Shown: piece after piece, positions 53,691-62,457 of the stretch
How the letters are laid out: each line of letters begins with the position of its first letter
Numbering within the stretch: position 1 is the first letter of the stretch
Origin: Polyangia bacterium
GTDB lineage: Bacteria; Myxococcota_A; Polyangia; Nannocystales; Nannocystaceae
Length of the DNA: 64,000 nt
Reading direction: 5' to 3'
NCBI GenBank assembly: GCA_030429545.1
Contig: JAUIFF010000002.1
Location: 682,001-746,000, forward strand
The notes under the pieces: generated by a model
What the model was told of the DNA's origin: nothing
Database searches by the model: none
The model's input: only the letters and a program-made list of their open reading frames with translations
Made by a program: the position numbers and the translations under genes

Positions 53691-54455
53691 ATGGTTGTAC
53701 TTTCACGTATCCCCACTGCGCTGTGTCTGCTTGTTGTCTGTCACGGTTGCGGGCGCGAACCGCTGACGACGACTGCGGCCACGACTGCGGGGGCCACAAG
53801 CGCGGGCGAAACGAGCGAGAGTACGACCGATGCCGTCATGACAACGACCGAGGTCAGCTCGACGTCGGCAGGTACAGGTACACAAACGACAGGCGAAACA
53901 ACGCAAGACACGACCTCAGAAACAACCGGAGAAACCGGAGAAACGACGGCTTCAGCGACAGACACAGACAGCGACTCGGACGGGGAACTTGCACCCGGCG
54001 AATGCCGTGCGCACAAGGAGTGCGACGAGCAAGCAGGCGAGATTTGTTGGGAGGCGACGCCTGCATGCCCGACGTGCCAACAGCCAGAAGTTTCATGTAC
54101 CAGCCATGACGAGTGCGAAGCCATCGAGCCGGGCTGGCGGTGTCACGAGATCGAGACCCCATGTGTGTGCGGCCACTGGCAAATCGGTCATGCCTGTGGT
54201 CCGCCGTGTAGCGAGCAGGAAGGTTGTCCGCCCGAGGATTTGTTTTGCCTGCCTGACAATTCATGTGGGTCCATCTCAGGGTGTGGATGTGCATTCGATG
54301 ACGATTGCGACGGTGACCTCATCTGTGTGAACGAAGGCTTCGACTGCGGCCTGTGTGTGCCGAGCTGCATGTCCGATGGGGATTGTCAGTCTGGCCACTG
54401 TGTCAACCGCCGCTGTCGGGAGAACTATGGCCAGTGTGTTGTGCCAAACCCCTAA
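53691..54455 (+). CDS. Cys-rich lipoprotein with Thr-rich linker
   Basis: The 254-residue product starts VVLSRIPTALCLLVVCHGC, with HGC at the cleavage site. A Thr/Ser/Gly/Glu linker spans ~27-100. The rest has about twenty cysteines in short modules: CRAHKECDEQAGEICW, CTSHDECEAIEPGWRC, CGPPCSEQEGCPPEDLFC and CMSDGDCQSGHCVNRRC. They resemble EGF/Dickkopf-like stalk modules. ATG 53691 with an upstream region of no strong site. It converges with the next gene across a hairpin. Confidence 0.82.
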   Translation: MVVLSRIPTALCLLVVCHGCGREPLTTTAATTAGATSAGETSESTTDAVMTTTEVSSTSAGTGTQTTGETTQDTTSETTGETGETTASATDTDSDSDGELAPGECRAHKECDEQAGEICWEATPACPTCQQPEVSCTSHDECEAIEPGWRCHEIETPCVCGHWQIGHACGPPCSEQEGCPPEDLFCLPDNSCGSISGCGCAFDDDCDGDLICVNEGFDCGLCVPSCMSDGDCQSGHCVNRRCRENYGQCVVPNP

Positions 54456-54463
54456 AGAAAGCA

Positions 54464-54492
54464 ACCGCGCCCAATGCCAGGTTGGGCGCGGT
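54464..54492 (-). terminator. hairpin terminator between convergent genes
   Basis: ACCGCGCCCAA and TTGGGCGCGGT form a perfect eleven-pair stem around a seven-base loop. The minus-strand tail (TGCTTTCTTTAG) is T-rich, the plus-strand tail is not, so it mainly serves the leftward lipoprotein gene. Confidence 0.85.
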
Positions 54493-54509
54493 CCACTCGT
54501 TTGACTCGC

Positions 54510-56081
54510 CTAGTACTTGAAGTAGATCCCACCAGCCTCGCCACACACGACGTTGCCGAGCACCTGGTCGGAGTCGTCGCTGATATCGACGCCGCCATCG
54601 GCACCGCAGTAACTCACGTAGTTCATCGAGACCCCGTGGTTTTGTTGACTACCGCCGCCGTTGCCAAACCACACCCCGCCGTAGCGGACAAACTGCGATG
54701 GCAACATGTCAAAGCGCGGCATAAAGTCGTCGGATGAACCGGCAACTTGCAGCATGGTGTCGAGATTTGCCCCGCAATAATGGCTACCGCCACAGGTGCT
54801 CGACGTCGTCAACAGCCGGTCGAGGGTGATGACATCGATAAACGTATTGCTGCCGGGCGGGTTGAACCCTGTCAGTCGCAGCCAGGTGTCGCCCGAGTTG
54901 GTCGCAAATAGGATGTCGGGTGCGAGGTCCTGCTGCAGTTGCTCGGCGTAGACCGTACCCGAGCAATTTTGGTCGAGGGCGGTACAGATGTTGTCGGCAA
55001 ACAGTGCATCTGCATCGGTATGGCGCACCGAGATCAGCTGCCAGCCGCCGCCGTCGATGACCATCTCGCAGTACACTGCATATGCATCGAGACCTTCAGG
55101 ACCATCCGGGTCGATGGTGAACACGCCACTTTCGAGGCCGTCGTCGTAGGCCTTGAGTTCGACACAACTCGCCGGACTCACACAGCTTGCCAAGCATCCG
55201 TCGGCACTATCGTCGTTGGCATCGTCGCATTGCTCCTCGCCGTTTTGCTCGCCGTCGCCGCAGTATGGGCCGAGGGTGAGGCAGTCGCTTGCGCACCCGT
55301 CGTAGCTGTTGTCGTTGACCCCGTCGTCGCAGACTTCGACTCCCTCATAGACAAACGCATCACCGCAGGTCGCGGCCACACACGATTGCAGGCAGGCATC
55401 GGTGTCGAGTTCGTTGGCGTCGTCGCACTCCTCGACACCTTCTTGGACGAAACCGTCACCGCAGGATGCGAGGACACAGGTGTCGAGACACTCGTCCGAG
55501 TTTTCGGCGTTGCCATCATCGCAGGCCTCGCCTTCTTGGATCACGCCATCGCCGCAACTAGCGAGTGCGCAGCTGTTGGTACAGGCGTCGCCGTCGTCGT
55601 CGTTGCCGTCGTCACAGGTCTCAGGCCCGTTGACCTCACCGTCCCCGCAATAGGGCGCAAGTGCCGAGCAATCGATCTCACAACCACCGTAGGCCCCGTC
55701 GTTGACGCCATCATCACAGGCTTCGTCGGGGTCGAGTTCACCGTTGCCACACAGGTCTTCGCCACCGGTCGGGTCGGTGTCGCTATCGCTTTCACTATCG
55801 CTGTCGGTGTCGGTTTGCGAATCCGTTTCGGAATCAGAGTCGGTGGTCGGCCCGGCGGTATCCGACTCACTCCCACTCGGATCGGTCATCGACGTTGTCG
55901 GCGGATCGCCGGTGGTATCCGTTGTCTGCGTTGTTTCCGTCCCTGTAGTTGTCGATGTATCTACATCCGTTTCGCTGCCGGTCGACTCGCCGCCGCCGCA
56001 GGCGACGACCAACGTACAGCACACAGTGCCGAATAGGCCGCGAATCGAAAAATGATGGGAAGTGCCAAAGTAATGAGCCAT
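54510..56081 (-). CDS. lipoprotein with CGDG repeats and fibrinogen-like domain, paralogue of the 9.4-10.9 kb gene
   Basis: The 523-residue product starts with a lipoprotein signal ([16 protein letters not shown]). A Thr/Ser/Asp/Glu linker extends to ~115. Six Cys-rich repeats follow with [48 protein letters not shown] and relatives (~118-300). The C-terminal ~210 residues carry a fibrinogen-like domain ([27 protein letters not shown]). It is the same plan as the earlier gene but with few repeats and a different tail, so the two are paralogues. ATG 56081. Terminator on its strand follows. Confidence 0.9.
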   Translation of the reverse strand: MAHYFGTSHHFSIRGLFGTVCCTLVVACGGGESTGSETDVDTSTTTGTETTQTTDTTGDPPTTSMTDPSGSESDTAGPTTDSDSETDSQTDTDSDSESDSDTDPTGGEDLCGNGELDPDEACDDGVNDGAYGGCEIDCSALAPYCGDGEVNGPETCDDGNDDDGDACTNSCALASCGDGVIQEGEACDDGNAENSDECLDTCVLASCGDGFVQEGVEECDDANELDTDACLQSCVAATCGDAFVYEGVEVCDDGVNDNSYDGCASDCLTLGPYCGDGEQNGEEQCDDANDDSADGCLASCVSPASCVELKAYDDGLESGVFTIDPDGPEGLDAYAVYCEMVIDGGGWQLISVRHTDADALFADNICTALDQNCSGTVYAEQLQQDLAPDILFATNSGDTWLRLTGFNPPGSNTFIDVITLDRLLTTSSTCGGSHYCGANLDTMLQVAGSSDDFMPRFDMLPSQFVRYGGVWFGNGGGSQQNHGVSMNYVSYCGADGGVDISDDSDQVLGNVVCGEAGGIYFKY

Positions 56082-56350
56082 GGTATCTCCAGCCACGCTA
56101 GGCCATGGCACCACAACGGCGCCCGCTGACCTACCGGTTGATGAGGTTAATCTGTCCCTCAGTTCATGTTTTGGTGATTGTACGCGGACGTGGTGACCGA
56201 CAGCTAGCGGTAAACATGCCGCAATGTCGACGGGTGGGTAGGGCGACCGGCGACATTTGTTCGCGGCGGGTGTGGGGGAGCACACCGGCGTACTACGAGA
56301 ATCATGTGTGTACATTTACTGTGTCGCCGTACCCGTGCTACAAGCTGCCC

Positions 56351-56674
56351 GTGTCCCAACCCGTTTTCGCCTTTTGTACAGTGCCCGACGCACAGCTTGC
56401 GGCCGTGTTTGCCCGAGGGCTGGTCGAGGCCCAGCTCGCCGCCGGGGTGGCGGTGCTCGGGCCGGTTCAGTCTGTCTACCGTTGGCGCGGGCAGGTCTAC
56501 GACCGCGCTGAGATGCAGCTCATTATCAAAACAACTCAAAGCTGTGTGGGTGAGCTACGCGATTGGATCACACGGGAGCACCCCTATGAAGTACCGGAGT
56601 TTGTGGTAGTCGATGTCGTCGATGGACTCCCGAGTTACCTGCAATGGCTGGCGACTGGTGGCAAGTCGGGTTGA
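56351..56674 (+). CDS. cutA: CutA-like divalent-ion tolerance protein
   Basis: The 107-residue protein fits CutA in length and motifs: PVFAFCTVPDAQLAAVFARGLVEAQLAAGV in short parts (FCTVPDAQLAAVFARGLVE), then VQSVYRWRGQVYDRAEMQLIIKT and EHPYEVPEFVVVDVVDGLPSYLQWL. CutA proteins are trimers linked to copper and metal tolerance, often without proven function. GTG 56351 gives the family start; GTG 56321 is 10 residues longer. Its 3' end (last nine codons and stop) is the first unit of the adjacent tandem array. Confidence 0.9.
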   Translation: MSQPVFAFCTVPDAQLAAVFARGLVEAQLAAGVAVLGPVQSVYRWRGQVYDRAEMQLIIKTTQSCVGELRDWITREHPYEVPEFVVVDVVDGLPSYLQWLATGGKSG

Positions 56675-57196
56675 TACCCGGCCCGTCGGGCGCCGACTGT
56701 CGGATTGATGCCCGGTCCTTGGAGATTCACGGGCGCAGACTGGTGGCACGTCGGGTGCCCTTGGATATTCACGGGCGCCGACTGGTGGCAAGTCGGGTGC
56801 TGGCCCTTGGAGATTCACGGGCGGCGACTTTTGGCAAGTCGGGTTGATGCCCGGTCCTTGGAGATTCACGGGCGGCGACTCGCGGCAAGTCGGGTGCCAG
56901 CCGGCAGACGTCTTTGGGTGGCGACCTTGCCAGCCCTTCGATATCCATGGGCGCGGACTCGCGGCAAGTCGGATTGATGCTCGGTCCTTGGAGATTCACG
57001 GGCGGCGACTCGCGGCAAGTCGGGTGCCGGCCCTGGAGATTCACGGGCGGCGACTCGCGGCAAGTCGGGTGCCAGCCGGCAGACGTCTTTGGGTGGCGAC
57101 TCGCCGGCCCTTCGATATCCATGGGCGCGGACTCGCGGCAAGTCGGGTGCCAGCCCTTGGAGATTCACGGGCGGCGACTCGCGGCAAGCGGCTGTT
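56650..57196. repeat. tandem array growing out of the cutA 3' end
   Basis: About twelve units of 32-51 bases, with core GGCGACTCGCGGCAAGTCGGG then either TTGATGCCCGGTCC, TGCC or TGCTGG, and TTGGAGATTCACGGGC. The first unit contains the cutA end (GGCGACTGGTGGCAAGTCGGG and TGA), so the array starts at the stop codon of that gene. Higher-order structure: units 5-6 and 9-10 are near-copies of the pair CCAGCCGGCAGACGTCTTTGG plus a TTCGATATCCATGG unit. It fills the space up to about 70 bases before the convergent M23 gene's stop. There are no spacers of unrelated sequence. Confidence 0.92.
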
Positions 57197-57262
57197 GTGA
57201 GGCTGGCCTGCGTAGCTTAGGTCGTGACGACTTCCTAGGCGACACGCCACGCACAGTTCGGG

Positions 57263-58783
57263 CTAGGACGGGCTGCGCCGGCGCCTCAGGCCGATGGCGA
57301 GTAGCAACAAGCCGAGTATGGGCGGGGGCCCGGAGGTTTGTGTGCATGCACAACCTTCTACGGAGAGATCGCCGTCCCCACCAAACCCAGGTGGCAGGGC
57401 GGAGTCGCTGGCACTTGGGTCGGCCGAAGTTGCCGAGCTGGTCTCAGTGGACGGACCGGTTTCACCGGTCCCCGAGCTCCCAGCAGTGCCAGGACCCCAG
57501 CTGTCGAGGGTATCGACGTCCGTCGCGGATGCGTCGGTCGTATCACCTGTGGTGTCGCTGTCGGTCGCGTCGGTGGTGCCGGCATCCGGCTCGTCGTAGA
57601 GATCGGCCTCAAACAGTAGCCGCAGGTCGCCACCGCCCCAGGTTTGCTTGTCATCGACATTGTTGGGTTGGGCGTCAAAACTCGCCTTTTCGTATACATC
57701 ATCGACGTGGGCCACGTAGTAGGCGGCCTGGGCATGGGTGTCGGGGGCGGTCGGGACGTCGGCTGTCAGGGTTAGGACCACACGTTTGCCCTCGCCCGGA
57801 CTCAACGGGCCGAGCTCCAAGCTAAATGTATCTGCAAGTTGTTCGGGCGGGAGGTTTTCGGGTTTGTCGTTGCTGTCGTTTGGGCACCACTCGCCACCAC
57901 ATGCATTTTGTGGCCAATTGTCGAGAATCAGCCAGTCGCTCACCGACCACTGTGGGCTCAGCTCAAAGCCCACGCGCACGCCAAAGGCGACATCGGTATT
58001 GTCGGTACCGTTAGTCAGTGTATAAGCAATCTCTACCTGCTGGCCCACGTAGGCATCAAAGATTCCCTGGGAGTTGCCCTCGGGGTTGAAGTCGGGATCC
58101 TGGCCGTCGATCGGTTGGCCGCTGACGTCGAGACTGAGGTCGGGCCACGGGACCACAACGTCGGGACAGGCTGCACCCGGGAGGTCGTTGTAGCCGCCCT
58201 GTTCGATCCAATCGCCCGGGCCTGGCGAGCACGGTCCGACAAACGGGTCGCGCACCGAGGCGTACTCGGCCGCAGCCCGTTTCTCAAAGTGCAGGTGCGG
58301 GCCGGTCGAGTTGCCGCTCGAGCCGACCAGACCGATCTCCTGACCACAGGCGACCTGTTCGCCCTCCGCCACCGAGACCGACCAGGTTTTGAGGTGGGCG
58401 TACAGCGTGCGCGTGCCGTCGGGGTGGGCGATACGGATGTGATTGCCCCAGCCACTGCCGCCACCACAATTGCCGGACATACACATATCTGGTTCGCCGT
58501 CGTGGGTGACCTCGACGGTGCCGGCCGCTGCTGCCAACACCGGGCGTCCCTCGGCCATTGCCGACCATGAGCCGAGAATGGCAAAGTCTGTGCCCTTGTG
58601 GCCCGAGTAGGTATTGCCCCCGCAGTTCCAGTCGCTGGTGCCACCCTGGTCGAAATACGAGGTCACAACCCAGCCGTAGTTTTTATCGCCGGGGTAGGAA
58701 AGTGGCTCTGCCACACCGGTTTGCGGGAGCAGGCACGCGGCCTGGGCAACCAAGATGTATAAACATGTTTTTGCCAGGTTCAT
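57263..58783 (-). CDS. M23-type peptidase, MYXO-CTERM anchored
   Basis: The 506-residue product has a Sec signal (LAKTCLYILVAQAACLL) and an M23 LytM-like core in which GHKGTDFAI near residue 62 supplies His and Asp zinc ligands and GPHLHFEKR near residue 165 supplies the HxH motif. M23 enzymes cut peptidoglycan cross-links or glycine-rich peptides. A beta domain follows (~215-380), then a Thr/Ser/Asp linker and the sorting tail GCACTQTSG, a hydrophobic stretch and RRRR. It should be attached at the outer surface, a plausible predatory or wall-remodelling enzyme. It overlaps the next upstream gene by four bases. Confidence 0.9.
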   Translation of the reverse strand: MNLAKTCLYILVAQAACLLPQTGVAEPLSYPGDKNYGWVVTSYFDQGGTSDWNCGGNTYSGHKGTDFAILGSWSAMAEGRPVLAAAAGTVEVTHDGEPDMCMSGNCGGGSGWGNHIRIAHPDGTRTLYAHLKTWSVSVAEGEQVACGQEIGLVGSSGNSTGPHLHFEKRAAAEYASVRDPFVGPCSPGPGDWIEQGGYNDLPGAACPDVVVPWPDLSLDVSGQPIDGQDPDFNPEGNSQGIFDAYVGQQVEIAYTLTNGTDNTDVAFGVRVGFELSPQWSVSDWLILDNWPQNACGGEWCPNDSNDKPENLPPEQLADTFSLELGPLSPGEGKRVVLTLTADVPTAPDTHAQAAYYVAHVDDVYEKASFDAQPNNVDDKQTWGGGDLRLLFEADLYDEPDAGTTDATDSDTTGDTTDASATDVDTLDSWGPGTAGSSGTGETGPSTETSSATSADPSASDSALPPGFGGDGDLSVEGCACTQTSGPPPILGLLLLAIGLRRRRSPS

Positions 58784-59499
58784 CGGGTCCCCTCCACGTC
58801 TGGAAGTTGCAGCGAGACAGGCCCGTCCGCCGTTTTATAGCGAAACTCGCGGCCATGCCAGGTGAGCTGCGTGGGGTAGGTCGGCGGTGTCACAAACCCC
58901 TGTGGCCGCGCGCCCGGGGTGTAGGCCACGTTGTGGTTGGCAAGGGGGAACACCCGGTCGGTCGCCAACTCGACAGCCGCGATTATCGGCAGCCCGTGCG
59001 AGCGCACAACAACCAGGGCAAACGTACAGGTCGGGTCGAGGCCAAACAGACGGTCAAGGGGGGTATCGGCAAGCTGATGTTGCGACAGGTCAAAGCGGTC
59101 CGCGGTCCACAGTGTTCGCCCGTCACGGTCGACTGTATTTTGTGTAAATACAATTTTTTCTGGGGCTTGTCGGCAGCTCGCCAGCCCCCGGGGGACATCG
59201 GTTGCAACCGGGCGCAGGTCGTCGGGCGGCCCGAGTGCCAAGGTCCCACTCCAGGCAAGTCCCTCGGTCGGTTGGAGCACCGCAACCCAGCTGCCGTCGG
59301 CGCTGACGACATGGTCGAGCACGTCGGTGTACTCGAGTGTGCCCGCAACCGTCTCGAGCACGGCCCGATGGGTGACGCGCTGATCGCCAGCAAGATTCGC
59401 GTGGTTTTCGCTGTCGCGCGGGGCTTCCGGAACACAGGAACTCGCCAACAACACCACAAAGGCGAGTGCAGTTTTGCAGTGTGGTCGCTTGTCAGACAC
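58780..59499 (-). CDS. predicted lipoprotein coupled to the M23 gene
   Basis: The ~239-residue product starts VSDKRPHCKTALAFVVLLASSC, a lipoprotein signal with lipobox ASSC, using GTG 59499 (TTG 59514 adds five residues). The mature part looks like a beta-propeller fragment: VVSADGSWVAVLQPTEGLAW, IVFTQNTVDRDGRTLWTAD and AAVELATDRVFPLA. Its stop overlaps the M23 start by four bases (ATGA), so the pair is translationally coupled and could work together. The family is not recognised. Confidence 0.75.
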   Translation of the reverse strand: MSDKRPHCKTALAFVVLLASSCVPEAPRDSENHANLAGDQRVTHRAVLETVAGTLEYTDVLDHVVSADGSWVAVLQPTEGLAWSGTLALGPPDDLRPVATDVPRGLASCRQAPEKIVFTQNTVDRDGRTLWTADRFDLSQHQLADTPLDRLFGLDPTCTFALVVVRSHGLPIIAAVELATDRVFPLANHNVAYTPGARPQGFVTPPTYPTQLTWHGREFRYKTADGPVSLQLPDVEGTR

Positions 59500-59627
59500 T
59501 TCTCGTAGATACAAGAAGTTGCGCGAATGCTCAAGTCACCGTTTTGATGCCTATGTATAGGCACTTGAATCAAACGTTGTCTAGTGGCGACCTATAGGCC
59601 TCGTGGGAGTTTTTGTGCATACAATTG

Positions 59628-59651
59628 AAAAAGCCACCCCGGAGGGTGGCT
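59628..59651 (-). terminator. Rho-independent terminator
   Basis: On the minus strand AGCCACCC and GGGTGGCT pair around a four-base loop and are followed by TTTTTCAATTG. It lies 20 bases past the propeller lipoprotein stop. Confidence 0.85.
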
Positions 59652-59670
59652 GCTTCAGGCGAAAACCGAG

Positions 59671-61251
59671 TTACTGGGGGAGCACGCTTTGCAGCTGCCC
59701 ACCGGTCATGTCGGAGTAGGTGTAGTGGGTGTTGGACACCGGGAGGAAGGTCTTGTCGGCCGGGTTGAGCGGATCGATCTTCCACGCACCTTGGTTTTGG
59801 TCGACCAACCACACAAATCCCTCGGTGTCGACACTGACACCCACCGGCGTGCTGCAGGGGTTGAGGTTGTGGAACTCTACCAGAGTCGCTGTATCTGCAT
59901 CGACCTCGACGAGGCCACAGGGACCATTGGAGGCGATCCAGATGTGACCCTCGCGGTCAGCCGCGACGCCGCGGTGACAGGCCTGGGTGTTGGGGACCGC
60001 GGTGAAGCTCTGATCGTTGGGGTCAAAGCGATAGACCGGGCCCGAGCAACCGCCGGTCCAGGTGCGACCGTCGGAGTCGACGGTCATGCCGTAGAACTGG
60101 GCGTTGCCGGGAGGTGCCCAGGTCTGCACGGAGTTGTCGTTGGCATCGATGCGGTAGACGTTGCCGCGAAGGCCGGTGAACCACACGTTTTGATCGGCAT
60201 CGAGTGCGGCACCGTAGGGGCCCCAGCCGTTGTTGCCGACGTTCCACGGGTTGATTTCGACAGTGTCCTCGATGGCACCGGTGGTGCTGTTGAGGATTGC
60301 CATGTGGGCGACGTTGTCCTGAGGGCGATAGCCGACGTAGATCTTGGGATCTTCGTACTGGCAGGTGTCGTAGTTCCAGGTACCGATGTTCCAGGTGACA
60401 CCGCGGGGCCCGGCACCAAAGTCGCCCACTTCGGCCGGCAGCTTGGTGCTCCAAATGATGCACTCGTCGGTCCAGTCGTCCGGCTGTCCCCAGGCGAGCA
60501 GATCGTTGGGGTTTTGCGACGTGGTGATCACGTTGTCGTTATTCTTGTCGATACAATCTTCTTCGTTGGCCGCGATCATCGTGATGCGAGCAGTGCCACG
60601 GTTGTTGACCACGACAAACCGTCCGTCAGCCGAAACCGCGGTACGCGACGGGCTGTGGTTATTTTCGCTGGTCGGGCCGCTGCGGTAGCGGGCCAGCTCG
60701 GTCACCGCGAGGGTGTCGATTTTGGCAATCGAGCCCTGGTCGGTGTTGGCAACCCACAAAAAGCTCTTCTCGACCATGCCCATCATGCCCTCGGTGTCGC
60801 CCGGCTCGCAGGGCTCGGGGTCACCGGTCGTCGTCGAAGGATCGTCGGTGGTGGCATCGGTTGGATCCGTGGTGGCATCCGTCGGGTCCGTGGTGCTCGG
60901 GTCCGTGGTGCTCGGGTCCGTGGTGCTCGGGTCCGTCGGATCGGTCGTGCTCGGGTCCGTGGTACTCGGATCGGTGGTCGGGCCGGTGGTCGGGTCGGTG
61001 GTCGGGCCTTCGGTGGTGTCACTGTCGCTATTGGAGTCGGACCCCGAAGGCGTCGTCTCTCCGCTCGACTGGGAATCGCTGCCCGACGTCGTGGGATCGT
61101 CGGTGGGATCCTCTGTGGTGGAACCTGAGGTATTACTGACTGTAGCCGAGGCTGATTCCGACTCGGTCTCGCCGCCACCACAGGCGGCAAGCACCAGGCC
61201 GACGGAGCAGCTCAGAAGTGCTGGGATAAAACGTTGTTTGGGGCGACGCAT
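59671..61251 (-). CDS. lipoprotein with DPSTT-repeat linker and NHL/Vgb-like propeller
   Basis: The 526-residue product starts with a lipoprotein signal (LLSCSVGLVLAACGGG). Residues ~25-145 are a low-complexity linker with perfect DPSTT units (15-base repeats near 60,890-60,980). The rest is a six- or seven-bladed propeller with blades such as FLWVANTDQGSIAKID, GAALDADQNVWFTGLRGNVYRID, GMTVDSDGRTWTGGCSG and GVSVDTEGFVWLVDQNQG, the pattern of Vgb/NHL-type proteins. These have lyase or binding roles; neither is supported here. ATG 61251. Confidence 0.88.
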   Translation of the reverse strand: MRRPKQRFIPALLSCSVGLVLAACGGGETESESASATVSNTSGSTTEDPTDDPTTSGSDSQSSGETTPSGSDSNSDSDTTEGPTTDPTTGPTTDPSTTDPSTTDPTDPSTTDPSTTDPSTTDPTDATTDPTDATTDDPSTTTGDPEPCEPGDTEGMMGMVEKSFLWVANTDQGSIAKIDTLAVTELARYRSGPTSENNHSPSRTAVSADGRFVVVNNRGTARITMIAANEEDCIDKNNDNVITTSQNPNDLLAWGQPDDWTDECIIWSTKLPAEVGDFGAGPRGVTWNIGTWNYDTCQYEDPKIYVGYRPQDNVAHMAILNSTTGAIEDTVEINPWNVGNNGWGPYGAALDADQNVWFTGLRGNVYRIDANDNSVQTWAPPGNAQFYGMTVDSDGRTWTGGCSGPVYRFDPNDQSFTAVPNTQACHRGVAADREGHIWIASNGPCGLVEVDADTATLVEFHNLNPCSTPVGVSVDTEGFVWLVDQNQGAWKIDPLNPADKTFLPVSNTHYTYSDMTGGQLQSVLPQ

Positions 61252-61431
61252 AAATCCCTAATTACCATGGAAACGCCCGGCCCCGTGGCTGGGGTAGGGG
61301 GATTTCCCTTGTCCTCATGTGAGTAAATTTCCGGAGCTCGTGTGTGACCGGCGGATTTCGAGCATGTCTGATTGGTCATGTTCGAGGTGATCGTGCGAGG
61401 CAACTCGGTGGGGCGGTTTTGCCCGCGTAAA

Positions 61432-62391
61432 ATGCTGTTTGTGCAACTTGATCTCTCACCTCTTATCGCTCGGTTACAGGCCGCTCGGCACGTTGTTCTG
61501 GTCGGGGCCGGCGGCGGTTTCGATGTGCTCGGTGCGGTGCCGTTGTGGGTTTGCCTGCGGCGCGCTGGCGTTGCCGTGTCACTCGCCAACGTTTCGTTTA
61601 GCGACCTTCGGAGTCTACAGGAGCGCCCGTTACACCCGGTTGTGGTCGAGGTGCGAGCCGACAGCCAGGGACCTTCGCACTACTTTCCTGAGCGAACACT
61701 CAGCCGCTGGTTTGAAACCCGCGGCGAGCATGTCCCGGTGTACGCGCTCGCGAAGACCGGAGTGGTGCCGCTGACCCAGGCATTTCGCGCGCTGGTCGAA
61801 AAGTTAGATGCAGATGCATTTGTTTTGGTCGATGGCGGTACCGATATCCTGATGCGTGGGGACGAGGCCGGGCTCGGAACGCCGGCCGAAGACATCACTT
61901 CGCTGCTCGCCGGTGAAGCCCTCGAACTCGCCAACAAGCTGGTGGTGTGCATCGGGTTTGGCGTCGACCATTTTCACGGCGTCTGCCATGCCCAGTTTCT
62001 CGAAAATGTGGCAGCGCTCCAGCGGGCGGGGGGATTTTTGGGCATGCTCTCGCTGTTGCCGCAAATGCCCGGGGCCCAGGCCTATCTCGAAGCGGTTGCC
62101 TATGCACAAAAACTGACGCCCGCGCGCCCGAGCATTGTTCACGGTTCGATCGGAGCCGCCGTCGAGGGGGCCTACGGCGACATCCACCGGACCTCCCGCA
62201 CGCGCGGAACACAACTGTGGATCAATCCGCTGATGAGTACCTACTTCGGCTTTGACCTCAATGCCGTGGCGAGCCGATTGCTGTACGCCGAGTTGTTGCG
62301 GCCCACGCAAACCATTTTTGAAGTTGCTGCCCGCCTTGAGGCGTTTCGCAAGCAGCGTGAGCGCAAGCCGTGGATGCCGATCCCGGTGTAG
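61432..62391 (+). CDS. DUF1152-domain protein
   Basis: The 319-residue protein starts LDLSPLIARLQAARHVVLVGAGGGFDVLGAVPL, in short parts VVLVGAGGGFDVLGAVPL near residue 22, the signature of DUF1152. Later conserved-looking pieces are VVEVRADSQGP, LVDGGTDILMRGDEAGLGTPAED (near residue 135) and CIGFGVDHFHGVCHAQFLEN. The glycine-rich loop and Asp/His motifs suggest an enzyme that binds a nucleotide or metal, but no activity is known. ATG 61432 fits the family length; longer frames start in the promoter area. It precedes ggt by 66 bases. Confidence 0.87.
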   Translation: MLFVQLDLSPLIARLQAARHVVLVGAGGGFDVLGAVPLWVCLRRAGVAVSLANVSFSDLRSLQERPLHPVVVEVRADSQGPSHYFPERTLSRWFETRGEHVPVYALAKTGVVPLTQAFRALVEKLDADAFVLVDGGTDILMRGDEAGLGTPAEDITSLLAGEALELANKLVVCIGFGVDHFHGVCHAQFLENVAALQRAGGFLGMLSLLPQMPGAQAYLEAVAYAQKLTPARPSIVHGSIGAAVEGAYGDIHRTSRTRGTQLWINPLMSTYFGFDLNAVASRLLYAELLRPTQTIFEVAARLEAFRKQRERKPWMPIPV

Positions 62392-62457
62392 CATTTGATG
62401 CACGACCACCTTTTACGTCGCTGCCATCCGCGGTAGCCGAGTGGTAGGGTGTGCGCG

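Noticed and set aside
54939..56036. 365-residue open frame on the plus strand
   Set aside because: It is antisense to the CGDG-repeat lipoprotein; the repeating GTC/GTT-type codons come from the repeats on the real strand.
56650..57196. CRISPR or ribosomal-type repeat
   Set aside because: Unit lengths differ, there are no distinct spacers, and the first unit is the cutA 3' end.
59689..61128. 479-residue open frame on the plus strand
   Set aside because: It is antisense to the propeller lipoprotein, Val/Gly-rich with no fold signal, and lacks a ribosome site.
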